Assembly: GCF_014207185.1 (NCBI RefSeq)
Contig: NZ_JACHCP010000005.1
Coordinates: 186,001-250,000, forward strand
Reading direction: 5' to 3'
DNA length: 64,000 nucleotides
Source of the DNA: Rhodanobacter sp. A1T4
GTDB lineage: Bacteria; Pseudomonadota; Gammaproteobacteria; Xanthomonadales; Rhodanobacteraceae
The notes under the pieces are model-generated. The model was not told the DNA's origin, did no database searches, and saw only the letters and a program-made list of their open reading frames with translations. Shown here in pieces: positions 19,701 to 30,056 of this stretch (within the stretch, counting starts at the first letter, position 1; every line of letters begins with the position of its first letter). The position numbers and the translations under genes are program-made.

Positions 19701-20598
19701 CATCGGACTGTTCGCCCCGCGCGCCGAGCTGCGCGGCGAAACCGAGCGCGCCAAACACTGGCGCGATTATGCCGACAGCATGCGCGGCGCCCTGGAAAAC
19801 GCATGGGATGGCGAGTGGTATCGCCGCGGTTACTACGACAATGGCGAGCCGCTGGGCTCACGCGAAAGCGACGAATGCCAGATCGACACCATCGCGCAAT
19901 CCTGGAGCGTGATTGCCGGCGCACCGAACCGCGAGCACGCCGAACAGGCGATGGCCTCGGTCGACAAACTGCTGGTCGATCATCCAAACCAGATCGCCCG
20001 GCTGTTTACCCCGCCGTTCGATCACGGCAAGGAGAACCCTGGCTACATCAAGGGCTACCCACCGGGCGTGCGCGAAAACGGCGGCCAGTACACCCATGGC
20101 GCCACCTGGTCGATATTTGCTTGGGCCGGGCTCGGCGATGGCGAACGCGCCGCCGCGCAGTTCGATTTGCTCAATCCGATCCGTCACAGCGACAGCGCCG
20201 AGGCCATTGCCCGTTACAAAGTGGAGCCGTATGCCGCCTGCGCGGACGTCTATTCAGTCGATCCGCACGTCGGCCGCGGCGGCTGGACCTGGTACACCGG
20301 CTCGGCCGCGTGGCTTTATCGCGGCGGCATGGAGGCAGTGCTGGGCTTCCACAAGCACGGTGACCGGCTGCAGATTGACCCGCGCATTCCGAAAGGCTGG
20401 CCCGGCTTCGAGATGGCCTATCAGCATCATGGAAAATCCGGCGCGATCACGCATTACCAGATCGCCGTGGAGAACCCCAACAAGGTTAGCCACGGCGTGA
20501 AGCAGATCGCATTGGACGGCCAGACGCTTCCCGCTGATCAATCCGTTGCTTTGGTTGATGATGGACAGACGCATACGCTGCGTATCGTGCTCGGCTAA
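16735..20598 (+). CDS. GH94 phosphorylase-like protein (C-terminal half of a cyclic beta-1,2-glucan synthase)
   Basis: A 1287-residue protein. It contains two copies of the GT36-type beta-sandwich domain: about 10-270 with LLRDEESGEVWSA, and about 505-770 with FLRDEESRDVWSA. Between them is a degenerate middle section with LWGAGISGDRPIVLLRL. The GH94 (alpha/alpha)6 catalytic barrel occupies about 800-1230 and contains GAYGFRDQLQDVMAL and MGTGDWNDGMN, whose WND Asp966 is the expected general acid. This layout is that of the C-terminal half of NdvB/Cgs proteins, with the membrane GT84 part missing. A soluble 1,2-beta-oligoglucan phosphorylase is the best guess. AGGAGA precedes the start. It is divergent from the GH144-like gene. 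Confidence 0.85.
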   Translation: MSFRSSAQPRTTPRAHLLSNGNYSVMLSAHGSGYSQWRDMAVTRWREDATRDPWGSYLLLRDEESGEVWSASQQPYGSSGPDDTVAFSPGRASFNRHHSHVHSMLEVAIASDADVELRRLTLTNYGDKPRALSITAYAEVVIGPIGGDNSHPAFSKMFVQTDWDAANRLLLATRRRRATSEAKVWAAQALHIEGQPATEEFETDRARFLGRGRTLRHAQVMQMSASLSGTTGCVLDPVFALRQHVTLAPGTSVTLLLWTQLADSREGATALAARLADGGAAQSLFAGAVKHAQAEQERLDINDAQAARFAHWMSALLSSDASQRAAPALLAHGRGGPPALWGAGISGDRPIVLLRLDKDSTLPQVQALLLAQTLWRSQRLAVDVVVLNASKDADALQGKLDPLINAQQALLKEDSNAPKAELFCLKDSAIWDELRNGLLTVARVVLGDRITGDAASVDGGSTPAAAAIRATQPITATATPSTLEFSNGHGGFVDEGRAYRIDLDVDRPTPAPWVNVIANPAFGFIVSAEGGGYAWSLNSQQNPLTPWPNDPVSDTPRDILFLRDEESRDVWSATALPVRVADAKYAVIHGKGWTRFVNDAHGIGTELTQCVPTVDSIKLSRLRLSNHSGRTRRISVTGYVEWALGSNGTTPAPFVITSRDESTGALFARNPWRGDFGDRVAFIDLGGQQQSCTGDRAEFLGELGAIDDPAALSSSAPLSGRVGAGLDPCGALQTTVELPADTQIDIVFALGDAASEDEAQELVKRYRAIDIDSVLTDVGAQWNGLLDTVQVKTPDRAMDVMLNHWLPYQALASRVWARTAYYQASGAYGFRDQLQDVMALCVSRPDLAREHLLRATGRQFAEGDVQHWWLPPAGQGIRTKIRDDRLWLAYVATHYVDVTGDDTVLDELLPFLKGDAIPEGASDAFFQPSLSDEKVSVYEHCARGIDSSLTQGAHGLPLMGTGDWNDGMNAVGEAGRGESSWLAWLAIATIGLFAPRAELRGETERAKHWRDYADSMRGALENAWDGEWYRRGYYDNGEPLGSRESDECQIDTIAQSWSVIAGAPNREHAEQAMASVDKLLVDHPNQIARLFTPPFDHGKENPGYIKGYPPGVRENGGQYTHGATWSIFAWAGLGDGERAAAQFDLLNPIRHSDSAEAIARYKVEPYAACADVYSVDPHVGRGGWTWYTGSAAWLYRGGMEAVLGFHKHGDRLQIDPRIPKGWPGFEMAYQHHGKSGAITHYQIAVENPNKVSHGVKQIALDGQTLPADQSVALVDDGQTHTLRIVLG

Positions 20599-20623
20599 CG
20601 AACGCTAGCGACGCGCCGACCTT

Positions 20624-21995
<1,372 letters not shown>

Positions 21996-22003
<8 letters not shown>

Positions 22004-23003
22004 GTGCGCGCTCCAGCGGCAAATACAAAGAGAACACCGTCTCGCCCGGCCGGCTCGCGTAGCGCAGCTCGCCGCCGTGCTCGCGGGCGATCTCGCGCGA
22101 CAGCGCCAATCCCAGACCGCTACCGTCGGCACGACCAGACACCAGCGGCTGAAACAGAGTATCCCGCAGCGACGTAGGGACGCCGGGGCCGTCGTCGATC
22201 ACGTCGATCCGCAACGCCATACGCAGCATCCGATCGCCCCAGCGCAAACCGTGTTCGACGCGCGTGCGCAGGGTGAGTGTTTGCGCACCGGCTTCCTGCG
22301 CATTGCGTGCGAGGTTGAGCAGAATCTGTTGCAGGCGATCGGCGTCGCCAAGCAGATCCGGCACGCTGGGATCGTAGTCATGTTTCAACCGCAGAGCTTG
22401 CGGCTGCGCCTGCAGCAGATCGGTGAGACGTTCCAGCAGATGATGGATATTCACCGCGCCGAGCTGCGGCGCGCCATCGTGATGCAGCAGACGATTGGCC
22501 AACGTGGCCAGCCGATCAGCCTCGTCGATGATCAGCCCAGCCAGCGATCGCAGATCATCCGTTGCCACGCGACGCTGCAGCAGCTGCGCTGCACCGCGCA
22601 GACCAGCCAGCGGGTTCTTCACCTCGTGTGCGAAGCCGCGCAGCGTCGCCGACAACGGCGAGCCGCTAGCCGCCGGTTCGGCCAACGTATGTAGTTCCAG
22701 CAACAGCCCGGCATCGAACGGCTGCAGCGCGATATCGACCAGGCTTTCCCGCCCGCCTGCGGTGCGCAGCGTAAGGCCACGCAACTGCAGCGGACGCTGC
22801 TGTTCAATGACGCGTGCGGCCAGCAGCAGGGGTTCCGGCTCACGCAGCAACAGCGCCAGCGGCTGACCCACCGCGCTGCGTGGCCCCAGCTCAATCCACT
22901 CCGCCAGCGCTCGATTGATCCAGACCAGGCGCAAGTCCGCATCGACCAATACCAACCCGGTCGCCATCTGCTCCGCCCACGCCTGCCAAACCGCTTTATT
23001 CAT
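21996..23003 (-). CDS. ntrB: Nitrogen regulation sensor histidine kinase NtrB
   Basis: A 335-residue cytoplasmic kinase with no membrane segments, as expected for NtrB (GlnL). The N-terminal PAS domain (about 5-110) is followed by the H-box GFAHEVKNPLAGLRGAAQLL, the N-box LLNLARNAQEA, and the G-boxes DDGPGVP and GSGLGLAL. The start MNKAVW at 23003 is chosen by the domain start and by the dyad overlapping it. An upstream in-frame ATG would add 23 residues of low-complexity sequence. NtrB phosphorylates or dephosphorylates NtrC according to PII signalling. An inverted repeat with NtrC-like half-sites covers the start codon. Confidence 0.9.
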
Positions 23004-23039
23004 TGCACCATGATGGGCAATGCGTTGGGTTGGTGCAAT
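23002..23039. promoter_or_regulatory. NtrC-like dyad over the ntrB start
   Basis: Perfect 9-bp arms ATTGCACCA (23002-23010) and TGGTGCAAT (23031-23039) are separated by 20 nt. Each arm matches the NtrC half-site (TGCACYA / TGGTGCA), but the canonical spacing is much shorter. The left arm also has an imperfect close partner (TGGGCAA, 23013-23019). Position over the ntrB start suggests autorepression. Confidence 0.4.
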
Positions 23040-23473
23040 TGATGTCGCTGGAGACTCGCGGGTAGCGGCCATTTTTGTTGCGCCGCGTTTCGTTTATCGA
23101 ACCGTCTCTCAAAAGTTGGAGCCCTGAGAAAGCCGGAGCGGCTCAGGTGAAGCCTGCGCCGGGGTGACGGAAAAAATGTGCGGATGCCTCGGGCTTGGGT
23201 AGGCTTTTTTTGTTCGATAGCGTCTTAGAACCCAATGGCCATTTTGTTCATGGGGGCAAAACGGCGCACACCAGATAGGCGCAGATGGAATCCTGATGCC
23301 GGCTGCGAGGCTCGGCACTCGATACGTATCGCACTCACTCTGCCCTGAGTCCACCAACCATCGTTGTGGACCAGAGACGGCTGTTTCAACTTCGGTAGGG
23401 AAACTCGTTCGACGTTTCCCGGGGCACGTTTTATTGATGAGTGGCACTTTGCCATAGGGGATAGGGAAGCAAG
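23040..23473. other. Intergenic region before the autotransporter gene
   Basis: This region separates the divergent ntrB and autotransporter genes. It ends in an AGGGAAG ribosome site for the latter. A TGGCAC..TTGCC string near 23440 resembles a sigma-54 promoter in composition, but its spacing is wrong. No gene is seen. Confidence 0.35.
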
Positions 23474-26400
23474 ATGAGTCGTATTGCATATGCACGTTCT
23501 GTATTGGCATTGGCCTGTGTCTTGGCGCTCACGCAACGCGCCCACGCGCAGACGTCGTCGCAGCCGACCACGATTCCGCTGGATGTGATTTCGGAGTCTG
23601 GCGGCGGGGTGGCCTATGACCGGCTTGGCATCAATGTGGGTGTCAACGGTGCCACGCCCGAGGAATATATTTTCGATACCGGCTCAACAGCCTTCAATAT
23701 CGATGTGGGATCCGGGAGCGCCGGTCAGCCGTGGTTTCCGCTGGTGTCGGGCGTGCCGGTCGTACCCACCGTTCCGGCGTTCAACCTCTATGGCAACGGC
23801 ACTTACGGCAACCTGGGAGCGAACAGCACCGTAGCGAGTGTGCAGTTCTACAACTCATCGTCCAGCTCGGTGGCGGCCAGCTTCACCAACGGACAAGGGC
23901 TACCTGTCCTCATCAACCAAGGCTCGGTTGCGACCGCGAGCAGCCTGGGCGGCGACCAGCAAGGCGCCCAGGTAGGCTATTTCCTGCCTGCCTATGGCTA
24001 CGCCTATACGTTTGCCGAGATTGCGGCGGCTCAGGCCGCTGGGGTCGCTGTGAACACGCAGGGTGAGTTGCCGATCTATCTGGATGCCACCTGGCAGCAA
24101 AATCTCAACCAGGGTATCGGTCCCGAAGATGGCGGCACGTTTAAGCTGTTCGGCATTTTCGGTGCCGGTGAATTCGGCAACAACAGCATCCTGGGCAATC
24201 TGACCACCAGCGGATATATCGTGGCGGCCAACGCTGAGTTGGGCAGCCCGCAAAACTGCAGTGGCTGCGACCATGTGATCTTGAATCTCACCCCTGCCTT
24301 GCGTGCACAGTTCATCAGCCTGGTGCCTTGGAATGGAGGATCCCAAGGGACGTTCCCGTTGTCGGGTGCACCGGTGTCGGCGAATCAGTTTGATCTGGCT
24401 TTCGCCTACACGCTCAACGGCGGCAAATACAGCGCCACGCTGCAAACGTTGCTCGATTCGGGCACGCCGACGATCTATCTCAACGATGCCGGATTGCTGA
24501 CAGGAGAGACGGCTGCCGGACACGTTGATCAATACGGGAACGAAATACCTGGCGTCACCCTGACCATGACGGGCAGTGCGCCAGGCGCGCAACCGACGTC
24601 GATCCTGACAGGTAATGACAACCTCGGCGATCAGAGCAATGTCGTCACGCCCGGCCCGGATGCGGATACGTCACCCGGTCAAGCGCTCTACGGCATTTCC
24701 TTCTTCTTCAACAATTCGGTGATGTACGACCTGCAGAACCAGGAGACCGGTTACACGCCGTTCTTCGTCTCGATCGATCCGATCTCGACTGCAGCCAATG
24801 GCTATACGGTCTCTGCTGCAATGGCGCCGCAGGGTATCGCTGGCATCATCTCGGGTAGTGGGCCGTTTATCGTGGCCTCGGGTGGCGCGGCACAGCTTAC
24901 CGGCGCGAACACCTATACCGGGGCGACCAATATCGCGCAGGGCGGCTGGCTGGGTTTGGCTGGTCCCGGCACGATCGCGGACTCCTCTGGCGTACAGGCC
25001 GACGGTACGTTGGATATCTCGCGCACGTCCGGTCCGGCGTTGATTCAATCGCTCTCCGGCGCAGGCAATGTCGCGCTGGGTGCCAATACCCTCGAATTGA
25101 CCAACGCCTCAGGCATCTTTACCGGCGTGCTGGCAGACGGCGGCCTTGTTGGTGGTACCGGCGGAAGTTTGGTGATTGCGCGTGGCATGGAGACGCTCAC
25201 CGGCAACAGCACCTTTAGTGGGAGCACCGGCATCAGCCCTGCGGGCGCCTTGGTGTTGAACGGGTCGCTCGCCGGTAGCGTGCTCGATGCTGGCTTGCTT
25301 GCAGGACACGGCACAATCGGCGGCGGCGTTGCCGTGACGGGTGTGGTCGCACCGGGCAATGGCGCTGGCACCTACCAGACGCTGACGGTGGCGGGTAACT
25401 ACCTGCAGAGCGCCGGGTCGACTTATGTGGCTCAGGTGGATTTTGCCAATGCCGGTATATCGAGTCAGATCGTGGTGAAAGGCAAAGCCGCAGTGGCGAC
25501 GGGTGCACAGGTCGGCCTGCTCGCCGCCCCTGCAGGCCGGCTCTATACTCTGGATGCTCGCTATACGTTGCTTACGGCAGACCAAGGCCTCACTGGCAAC
25601 TACACGCTGTCGGGCAATACGAACTTGAGCGCATCGCTTGGCATCAGTACTGCCTACGATGCCGATCACTTCTATCTGGATGTGATCCAGCAACATCCCC
25701 TGACCGACGCCGGCGATACGCGCAACCAGATAGCGACACTCGCCGCTCTCCAGAGCCTTCCGGCGTCCAGCCTGCCATTCGTCGCCGTGACCAATTTGGC
25801 CACGAATGCGCAGATTCGCCAGGCCGCCGATACGCTCTCGGGGGATGTCCATGCCAGTGTGCAGAACAGCTTCCTCGACGATAGTCGCCTGATCCGTGAC
25901 GCGGTGACGGATCGCTTGCGCCAGGCGGCCGCTTCCGATGACGCGTCCGCCGCAACGCCCTCTTCCGCTCAGACAGTGCAAACACGCGCTAACGGTATGG
26001 CGTGGTGGGGGCAGTTTGTAGGCTCGTGGGATCGTCTCGATAGCAATGGCAATGCGGCCTCGGTGTCGGACACGGTGGGTGGCTTCCTGCTGGGCGCTGA
26101 CGCGCCAGTGGGCGACCATGCCCGCGTGGGTCTGGCCAGCGGCTATACCCAGACGGGATTCCAGATGTCACAGCGCGGCACGACGGGCACCAGTGACGAT
26201 AAGTATCTGAGCCTGTATGCCGGCACCCAGCTGGGAGGCCTGGGCTTACGCGCCGGAGCTGCTTATACCGAGCACAGTCTGATGATGGATCGCAGACTTG
26301 TCTTGTCTGATCTGGACGAGGCCGCCTGGAGTCGGAACAAGGCGTATACGGCCCAGGCGTTTGGCGAAGCGGGTTATACGTTCGCGTTCAAGGCAGCGAC

Positions 26401-26815
26401 CCTCGAACCCTTTGCCCAAGCCGCGTATGTCCGCCTTAACAGCGACTCCTTCCAGGAGCAGGGTAGCGCTGCCGCGCTGAGTGGGAGCGGTAGCGATCAT
26501 GCGGTCACCTACACCACCCTGGGCACCCATGCGAGCACGCGTTTTGCTTTCAACGGTGATTTGTTCACCGCTTACGGCACGCTGGGCTGGCGTCACACTT
26601 CCGGTTATGTGGATCCCTACAACGTGATGAGTTTCGCCAACGGCGATCCCTTCACGGTCGATGGCGTGCCGATCGCCCGTAATGCATTCGTTGTTGATGC
26701 CGGTTTGGCGGTCCAAGTATCTCCGGCTGCTTCGCTCAACCTGACGTATGACGGCCAGTTAGCTCGTCACGCAGTGGACAGCGGATTCAAGGGAGGTTTC
26801 ACCTGGCGGTTTTAA
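23474..26815 (+). CDS. Autotransporter with a pepsin-like aspartic protease passenger
   Basis: A 1113-residue type V secretion protein. It has a signal peptide (1-26, ALTQRAHAQ). The passenger contains the aspartic-protease motif FDTGST (Asp68) and, 260 residues later, LLDSGTPTIYL (Asp328), the spacing of a bilobal pepsin-type enzyme. Residues about 470-640 hold beta-helix repeats typical of autotransporters (LTGANTYTGATNI, LSGAGNVALGANTLELTNASG). The C-terminal beta-barrel (about 840-1113) ends in the aromatic terminus FTWRF. The passenger should be displayed outside the cell or released. Pepsin-like domains are rare in bacteria, and most protease autotransporters are S8 or S6 serine proteases. 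Protease activity is inferred from the motifs alone. Confidence 0.82.
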   Translation: MSRIAYARSVLALACVLALTQRAHAQTSSQPTTIPLDVISESGGGVAYDRLGINVGVNGATPEEYIFDTGSTAFNIDVGSGSAGQPWFPLVSGVPVVPTVPAFNLYGNGTYGNLGANSTVASVQFYNSSSSSVAASFTNGQGLPVLINQGSVATASSLGGDQQGAQVGYFLPAYGYAYTFAEIAAAQAAGVAVNTQGELPIYLDATWQQNLNQGIGPEDGGTFKLFGIFGAGEFGNNSILGNLTTSGYIVAANAELGSPQNCSGCDHVILNLTPALRAQFISLVPWNGGSQGTFPLSGAPVSANQFDLAFAYTLNGGKYSATLQTLLDSGTPTIYLNDAGLLTGETAAGHVDQYGNEIPGVTLTMTGSAPGAQPTSILTGNDNLGDQSNVVTPGPDADTSPGQALYGISFFFNNSVMYDLQNQETGYTPFFVSIDPISTAANGYTVSAAMAPQGIAGIISGSGPFIVASGGAAQLTGANTYTGATNIAQGGWLGLAGPGTIADSSGVQADGTLDISRTSGPALIQSLSGAGNVALGANTLELTNASGIFTGVLADGGLVGGTGGSLVIARGMETLTGNSTFSGSTGISPAGALVLNGSLAGSVLDAGLLAGHGTIGGGVAVTGVVAPGNGAGTYQTLTVAGNYLQSAGSTYVAQVDFANAGISSQIVVKGKAAVATGAQVGLLAAPAGRLYTLDARYTLLTADQGLTGNYTLSGNTNLSASLGISTAYDADHFYLDVIQQHPLTDAGDTRNQIATLAALQSLPASSLPFVAVTNLATNAQIRQAADTLSGDVHASVQNSFLDDSRLIRDAVTDRLRQAAASDDASAATPSSAQTVQTRANGMAWWGQFVGSWDRLDSNGNAASVSDTVGGFLLGADAPVGDHARVGLASGYTQTGFQMSQRGTTGTSDDKYLSLYAGTQLGGLGLRAGAAYTEHSLMMDRRLVLSDLDEAAWSRNKAYTAQAFGEAGYTFAFKAATLEPFAQAAYVRLNSDSFQEQGSAAALSGSGSDHAVTYTTLGTHASTRFAFNGDLFTAYGTLGWRHTSGYVDPYNVMSFANGDPFTVDGVPIARNAFVVDAGLAVQVSPAASLNLTYDGQLARHAVDSGFKGGFTWRF

Positions 26816-26854
26816 TGTCACTGATGCGTTAGTGCGGAAACAGGAATCGCCAAT

Positions 26855-26884
26855 AGGTATCCCCCGGTAAAGCCGGGGATACCT
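26855..26884. terminator. Bidirectional terminator-like hairpin
   Basis: AGGTATCCCC..GG pairs with CC..GGGGATACCT across a TAAAG loop, giving about 12 bp with one bulged C. It lies between the convergent autotransporter and TonB-receptor genes. No long T-run follows, but strength and position favour a shared transcription stop. Confidence 0.65.
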
Positions 26885-26963
26885 AAGGATATTGTGCAGC
26901 GTTTTTCTGATGGTTAGATCAAGTTGTTCGATCGATACTGAGGCTGACATATTGATGTCTGCA

Positions 26964-29900
26964 TCAGTGAGTCTTACCGCCAAATTTCAATTCGGCCTGC
27001 AGCATGATTTCTCGGCCATAGGCGTTGTAGTTCTCTACATTGAAGTATGGATATGACGTATACGTTGGATCTTTCGGCGGCATCTTGTTGGCAACATTGT
27101 TGACCAGTACGGACAAGTCCACGTTGGATGTTGCGGCATACATCAGGCTCCAGTTGAAAGTGACCCATGGATGTGTCCGACCGGAGCCAGGATAAGCAGC
27201 ACCATCATTAGTGGCCGTGTAGTTAGGCGAAGATCCATAGCGGTGTCCGTACAATGCGCTCTTCCATCGGCCACTCAAACTTGACCAGCCCAGCGTGCCA
27301 CCGACAACGCTCTTGAATCCGGCGCTATACAATGGATCCGCTAGCTGATTGATCGGAAGCTGGCCCGGTGCCAGCTGATAGTCGTGTTTCAGCATGTCGC
27401 TATAGTCGAGCTGCAGGTAGAACTTGCCGAAGTGCGCCGGAACGAACTGATACTTGCCGCTAACGATGAGCGAATCGATCACCTCATTGGCAAGGTTGGC
27501 GTAATACGTCGTGATACCCGTGATTGGACCAAGCGCAGCTCCCTGGCCATCCTGACCAGCACGTTGTACCTGACCATTGATCGGGTTTGTTATCGCCTGA
27601 CACTCGGTCGAATTGGGATTGAGTTGGCCGAGCAGACACTGCGCGTCTTCGCGCATTAAAAGATCTGTGTCCTGTGCGATGACCTCGTCTTCAACGCTGT
27701 CATGAAGATAGTCGATGCTCACGCTGATATTGTTGTTGGGCGACCAGATGGCACCTACGGTCCAACTCTTGGCTGTTGTTGGTTGCAACGTGCGGTTGGC
27801 CCGCGCCTCACCAAAGACGTTGTTCGTATAGTTATCGCAATTGGTGCTATGCGCTTCGGCACATAGATAATAATCGGTCACTTGCGTGTAGTAGCTGGAA
27901 GGACCGAGATATATAGCGGACAAGTCGGGGGCCTTGAACGCAGTGGTGTAATTGCCGCGCAGCAAGAGGCTATCGAGGGGGCGGTATTCAATGCCAGCCT
28001 TGTAGGTGAATTTGCTGTTGCTGCTACCTTCATCCAGCGAATAGTGGTCATAGCGACCGGAAAGATCCAAGGTCAGCTGTTTCAGTAGCGGCAGATTCAA
28101 TTCAAATGCCGATGCAAGGTGCGAGCGTCGTCCACCGCCCCCCGTCGTTGCATGCTCGTAGATGTCTCCATCGGCGAATAAGGGATTGAGGGGCTCATAC
28201 CATGCCTCATTGCCTCCCTCGGCCAAGACGGCGACGCTGGCCTCGCCACCCGGGAGGGAAAACAAATGCGTGTCACTGATCGTGGCTCGCGTATTGTTGA
28301 TCCACGTATTGCTGATTTCACCGATACCTTGAGTGAAACTCGCGTACTGCGCCGGCGTTACCGGCTGAAAGAACGCCGCGTAATTGGGGCGATATAAAGC
28401 GATCCCCGAATTGGGGTCGATTCCAACGGGTCTCAGGATGCTATCGAAAAAGCCGTCGATGCCGGCTGTGGTGCTCAGGCGTTCAACGACCTCGGTACGG
28501 TCACTGGTGCGTAGATAGTAGACGTCCCAGTCCCAGTCCGATTCTCCAAACTGACCATTTGCACCGATATCGGCCTGGTACAACACATCTTCCTGTCGGG
28601 ACATCTGACCCGCGACGCCTCCAGGCATTTCTTCGGGCGCGAACCTTTTTTCGGGGTAGAGAATGCTTCCGGTACTGGCATCTTCAATAGCCCCTCCAGG
28701 CAAATCGTCCGGGAACCATCCCGGCACACCAGAGAACCACTTTTGCTGTTGCCAGTTCAGCAGCACATCGCTATAGAGCCGAAGCTTGTCGTTGACGTCG
28801 TACTTGAGTTTAAGCATGCCGTCGTAACTTCGGCTCTGATTGCCGTAGGTGGTATAGCCGTCCACATTCTGTGAACCGCAATAGTGTCCGGAGCCAAGGG
28901 AGGCATTCGCTCCGGTCAGGGCTGTGCTGCCCCCAAACAGGTGGTTGTCGCATCCGGCGGGAGGATCGAGAAATCCCATCGCGTTGCCCGTAAAGGTATT
29001 GGCTGTCCCGTAATCGAGAATGCCCGACTGAATAGTTGGCGTTGCCATTCCATCGGGATTTGCGTGGGTACCTGCAGTCAATGCACGTTGGTAGCCCCAG
29101 ATCGGAGAAGCGTTGTCAAATTCGAACATGGCCAACAAATTGAGCTTTTGGAAATCGTGACCGTACGCGAAGCTCATGCGTTGACTGGCGCCGCCGCCAT
29201 CGGAGAAATCACCGGTACGCAGCGATACCTCGCCGCCGTCCATTCGTTGTCTGGTCACGATGTTGATGACGCCGGCGACAGCTTGCGACCCGTAGATCGT
29301 TGAACTCCCTCCCGGCATCACGTCGATGTGGTCAATCATCGAAATGGGAATATTGGAGATATTGTTGAAATTGCTGGATCCGTTATAGAGCCGTCCGAAG
29401 TTCGCGACCGGCTTGCCGTCGATCAATATCGAGGTGAACCCCGGACCAAGGCCAAATAAGCTGACTGCTTGCGCACCCTGGGTAAATGAACCCGTTGTCT
29501 GCTGGCCCTGCACAGAACCAGTGGCAAGCACGGAATTCTGCAGGACCTCGGCCAGGCTATTGAAACCGCTTGCTTGAATGGCCTCGGACGAAATCGTGTA
29601 CGTCGGCGTGGCTGTCTGAATCTGGGTGTTGCCGATCAACGATCCGCTGACGCTGACCGTCTCAAGCGTTCTGACTACGTTGCGAACATTTTGTGCAGCT
29701 GCGATGCGAGTACCTTTATTGGGAAGGACCGCAGGTCGCAGCACGATGGTCGATTCATTGATTGCGCTCCAGCTCAATTGTGTACCTGCCAGTAGCAGCT
29801 TCAAGGCATTGGCGGCTGTATAGCGGCCGGAAATTCCCTGCGTCGTCTTCCCTGTGACCAATTCCGGCGAATAAATGATCTGCACATCGCTTTGCGTCGC

Positions 29901-30056
29901 CAGTGCATCCAGCGCATCACGCAAGCTATTGGGTGCAATGGCATATTGCCGAGTCGCTACCGGTGGCGTATGAGCCGATGTTGGCGTGGCAAAGGTCATG
30001 ACAGCGATGGCAAGCGCTACGGCTATCGAGAGTCTGCCCATGGCATGGTGATACAT
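26964..30056 (-). CDS. TonB-dependent receptor with N-terminal STN signalling domain
   Basis: An outer-membrane receptor of about 1030 residues. After a signal peptide (about 7-28) comes an STN domain (about 35-95: YAIAPNSLRDALDALATQSDVQIIYSPELV). The plug follows, with VSVSGS as TonB-box-like strand and PGGSSTIYGSQAVAGVINIVTR. A large beta-barrel ends with YNAYGREIMLQAELKFGG. STN domains contact FecR-type anti-sigma factors, and a fecR/fecI pair lies upstream on the same strand beyond a sedolisin gene. The start is uncertain: the frame is open for 77 codons upstream, and ATG at 30140 would give an extended signal peptide. The ligand is unknown. Peptides are a reasonable guess from context. 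Confidence 0.87.
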   Translation of the reverse strand: MYHHAMGRLSIAVALAIAVMTFATPTSAHTPPVATRQYAIAPNSLRDALDALATQSDVQIIYSPELVTGKTTQGISGRYTAANALKLLLAGTQLSWSAINESTIVLRPAVLPNKGTRIAAAQNVRNVVRTLETVSVSGSLIGNTQIQTATPTYTISSEAIQASGFNSLAEVLQNSVLATGSVQGQQTTGSFTQGAQAVSLFGLGPGFTSILIDGKPVANFGRLYNGSSNFNNISNIPISMIDHIDVMPGGSSTIYGSQAVAGVINIVTRQRMDGGEVSLRTGDFSDGGGASQRMSFAYGHDFQKLNLLAMFEFDNASPIWGYQRALTAGTHANPDGMATPTIQSGILDYGTANTFTGNAMGFLDPPAGCDNHLFGGSTALTGANASLGSGHYCGSQNVDGYTTYGNQSRSYDGMLKLKYDVNDKLRLYSDVLLNWQQQKWFSGVPGWFPDDLPGGAIEDASTGSILYPEKRFAPEEMPGGVAGQMSRQEDVLYQADIGANGQFGESDWDWDVYYLRTSDRTEVVERLSTTAGIDGFFDSILRPVGIDPNSGIALYRPNYAAFFQPVTPAQYASFTQGIGEISNTWINNTRATISDTHLFSLPGGEASVAVLAEGGNEAWYEPLNPLFADGDIYEHATTGGGGRRSHLASAFELNLPLLKQLTLDLSGRYDHYSLDEGSSNSKFTYKAGIEYRPLDSLLLRGNYTTAFKAPDLSAIYLGPSSYYTQVTDYYLCAEAHSTNCDNYTNNVFGEARANRTLQPTTAKSWTVGAIWSPNNNISVSIDYLHDSVEDEVIAQDTDLLMREDAQCLLGQLNPNSTECQAITNPINGQVQRAGQDGQGAALGPITGITTYYANLANEVIDSLIVSGKYQFVPAHFGKFYLQLDYSDMLKHDYQLAPGQLPINQLADPLYSAGFKSVVGGTLGWSSLSGRWKSALYGHRYGSSPNYTATNDGAAYPGSGRTHPWVTFNWSLMYAATSNVDLSVLVNNVANKMPPKDPTYTSYPYFNVENYNAYGREIMLQAELKFGGKTH

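Noticed and set aside
23440..23460. TGGCAC followed by TTGCC as a sigma-54 promoter for the autotransporter gene
   Set aside because: The GG and GC elements are too close together (essentially no spacer), so RNA polymerase with sigma-54 would not recognise it.
25109..26119. A 336-codon minus-strand frame
   Set aside because: Antisense to the autotransporter gene, rich in Arg, His and Cys, with no domain.
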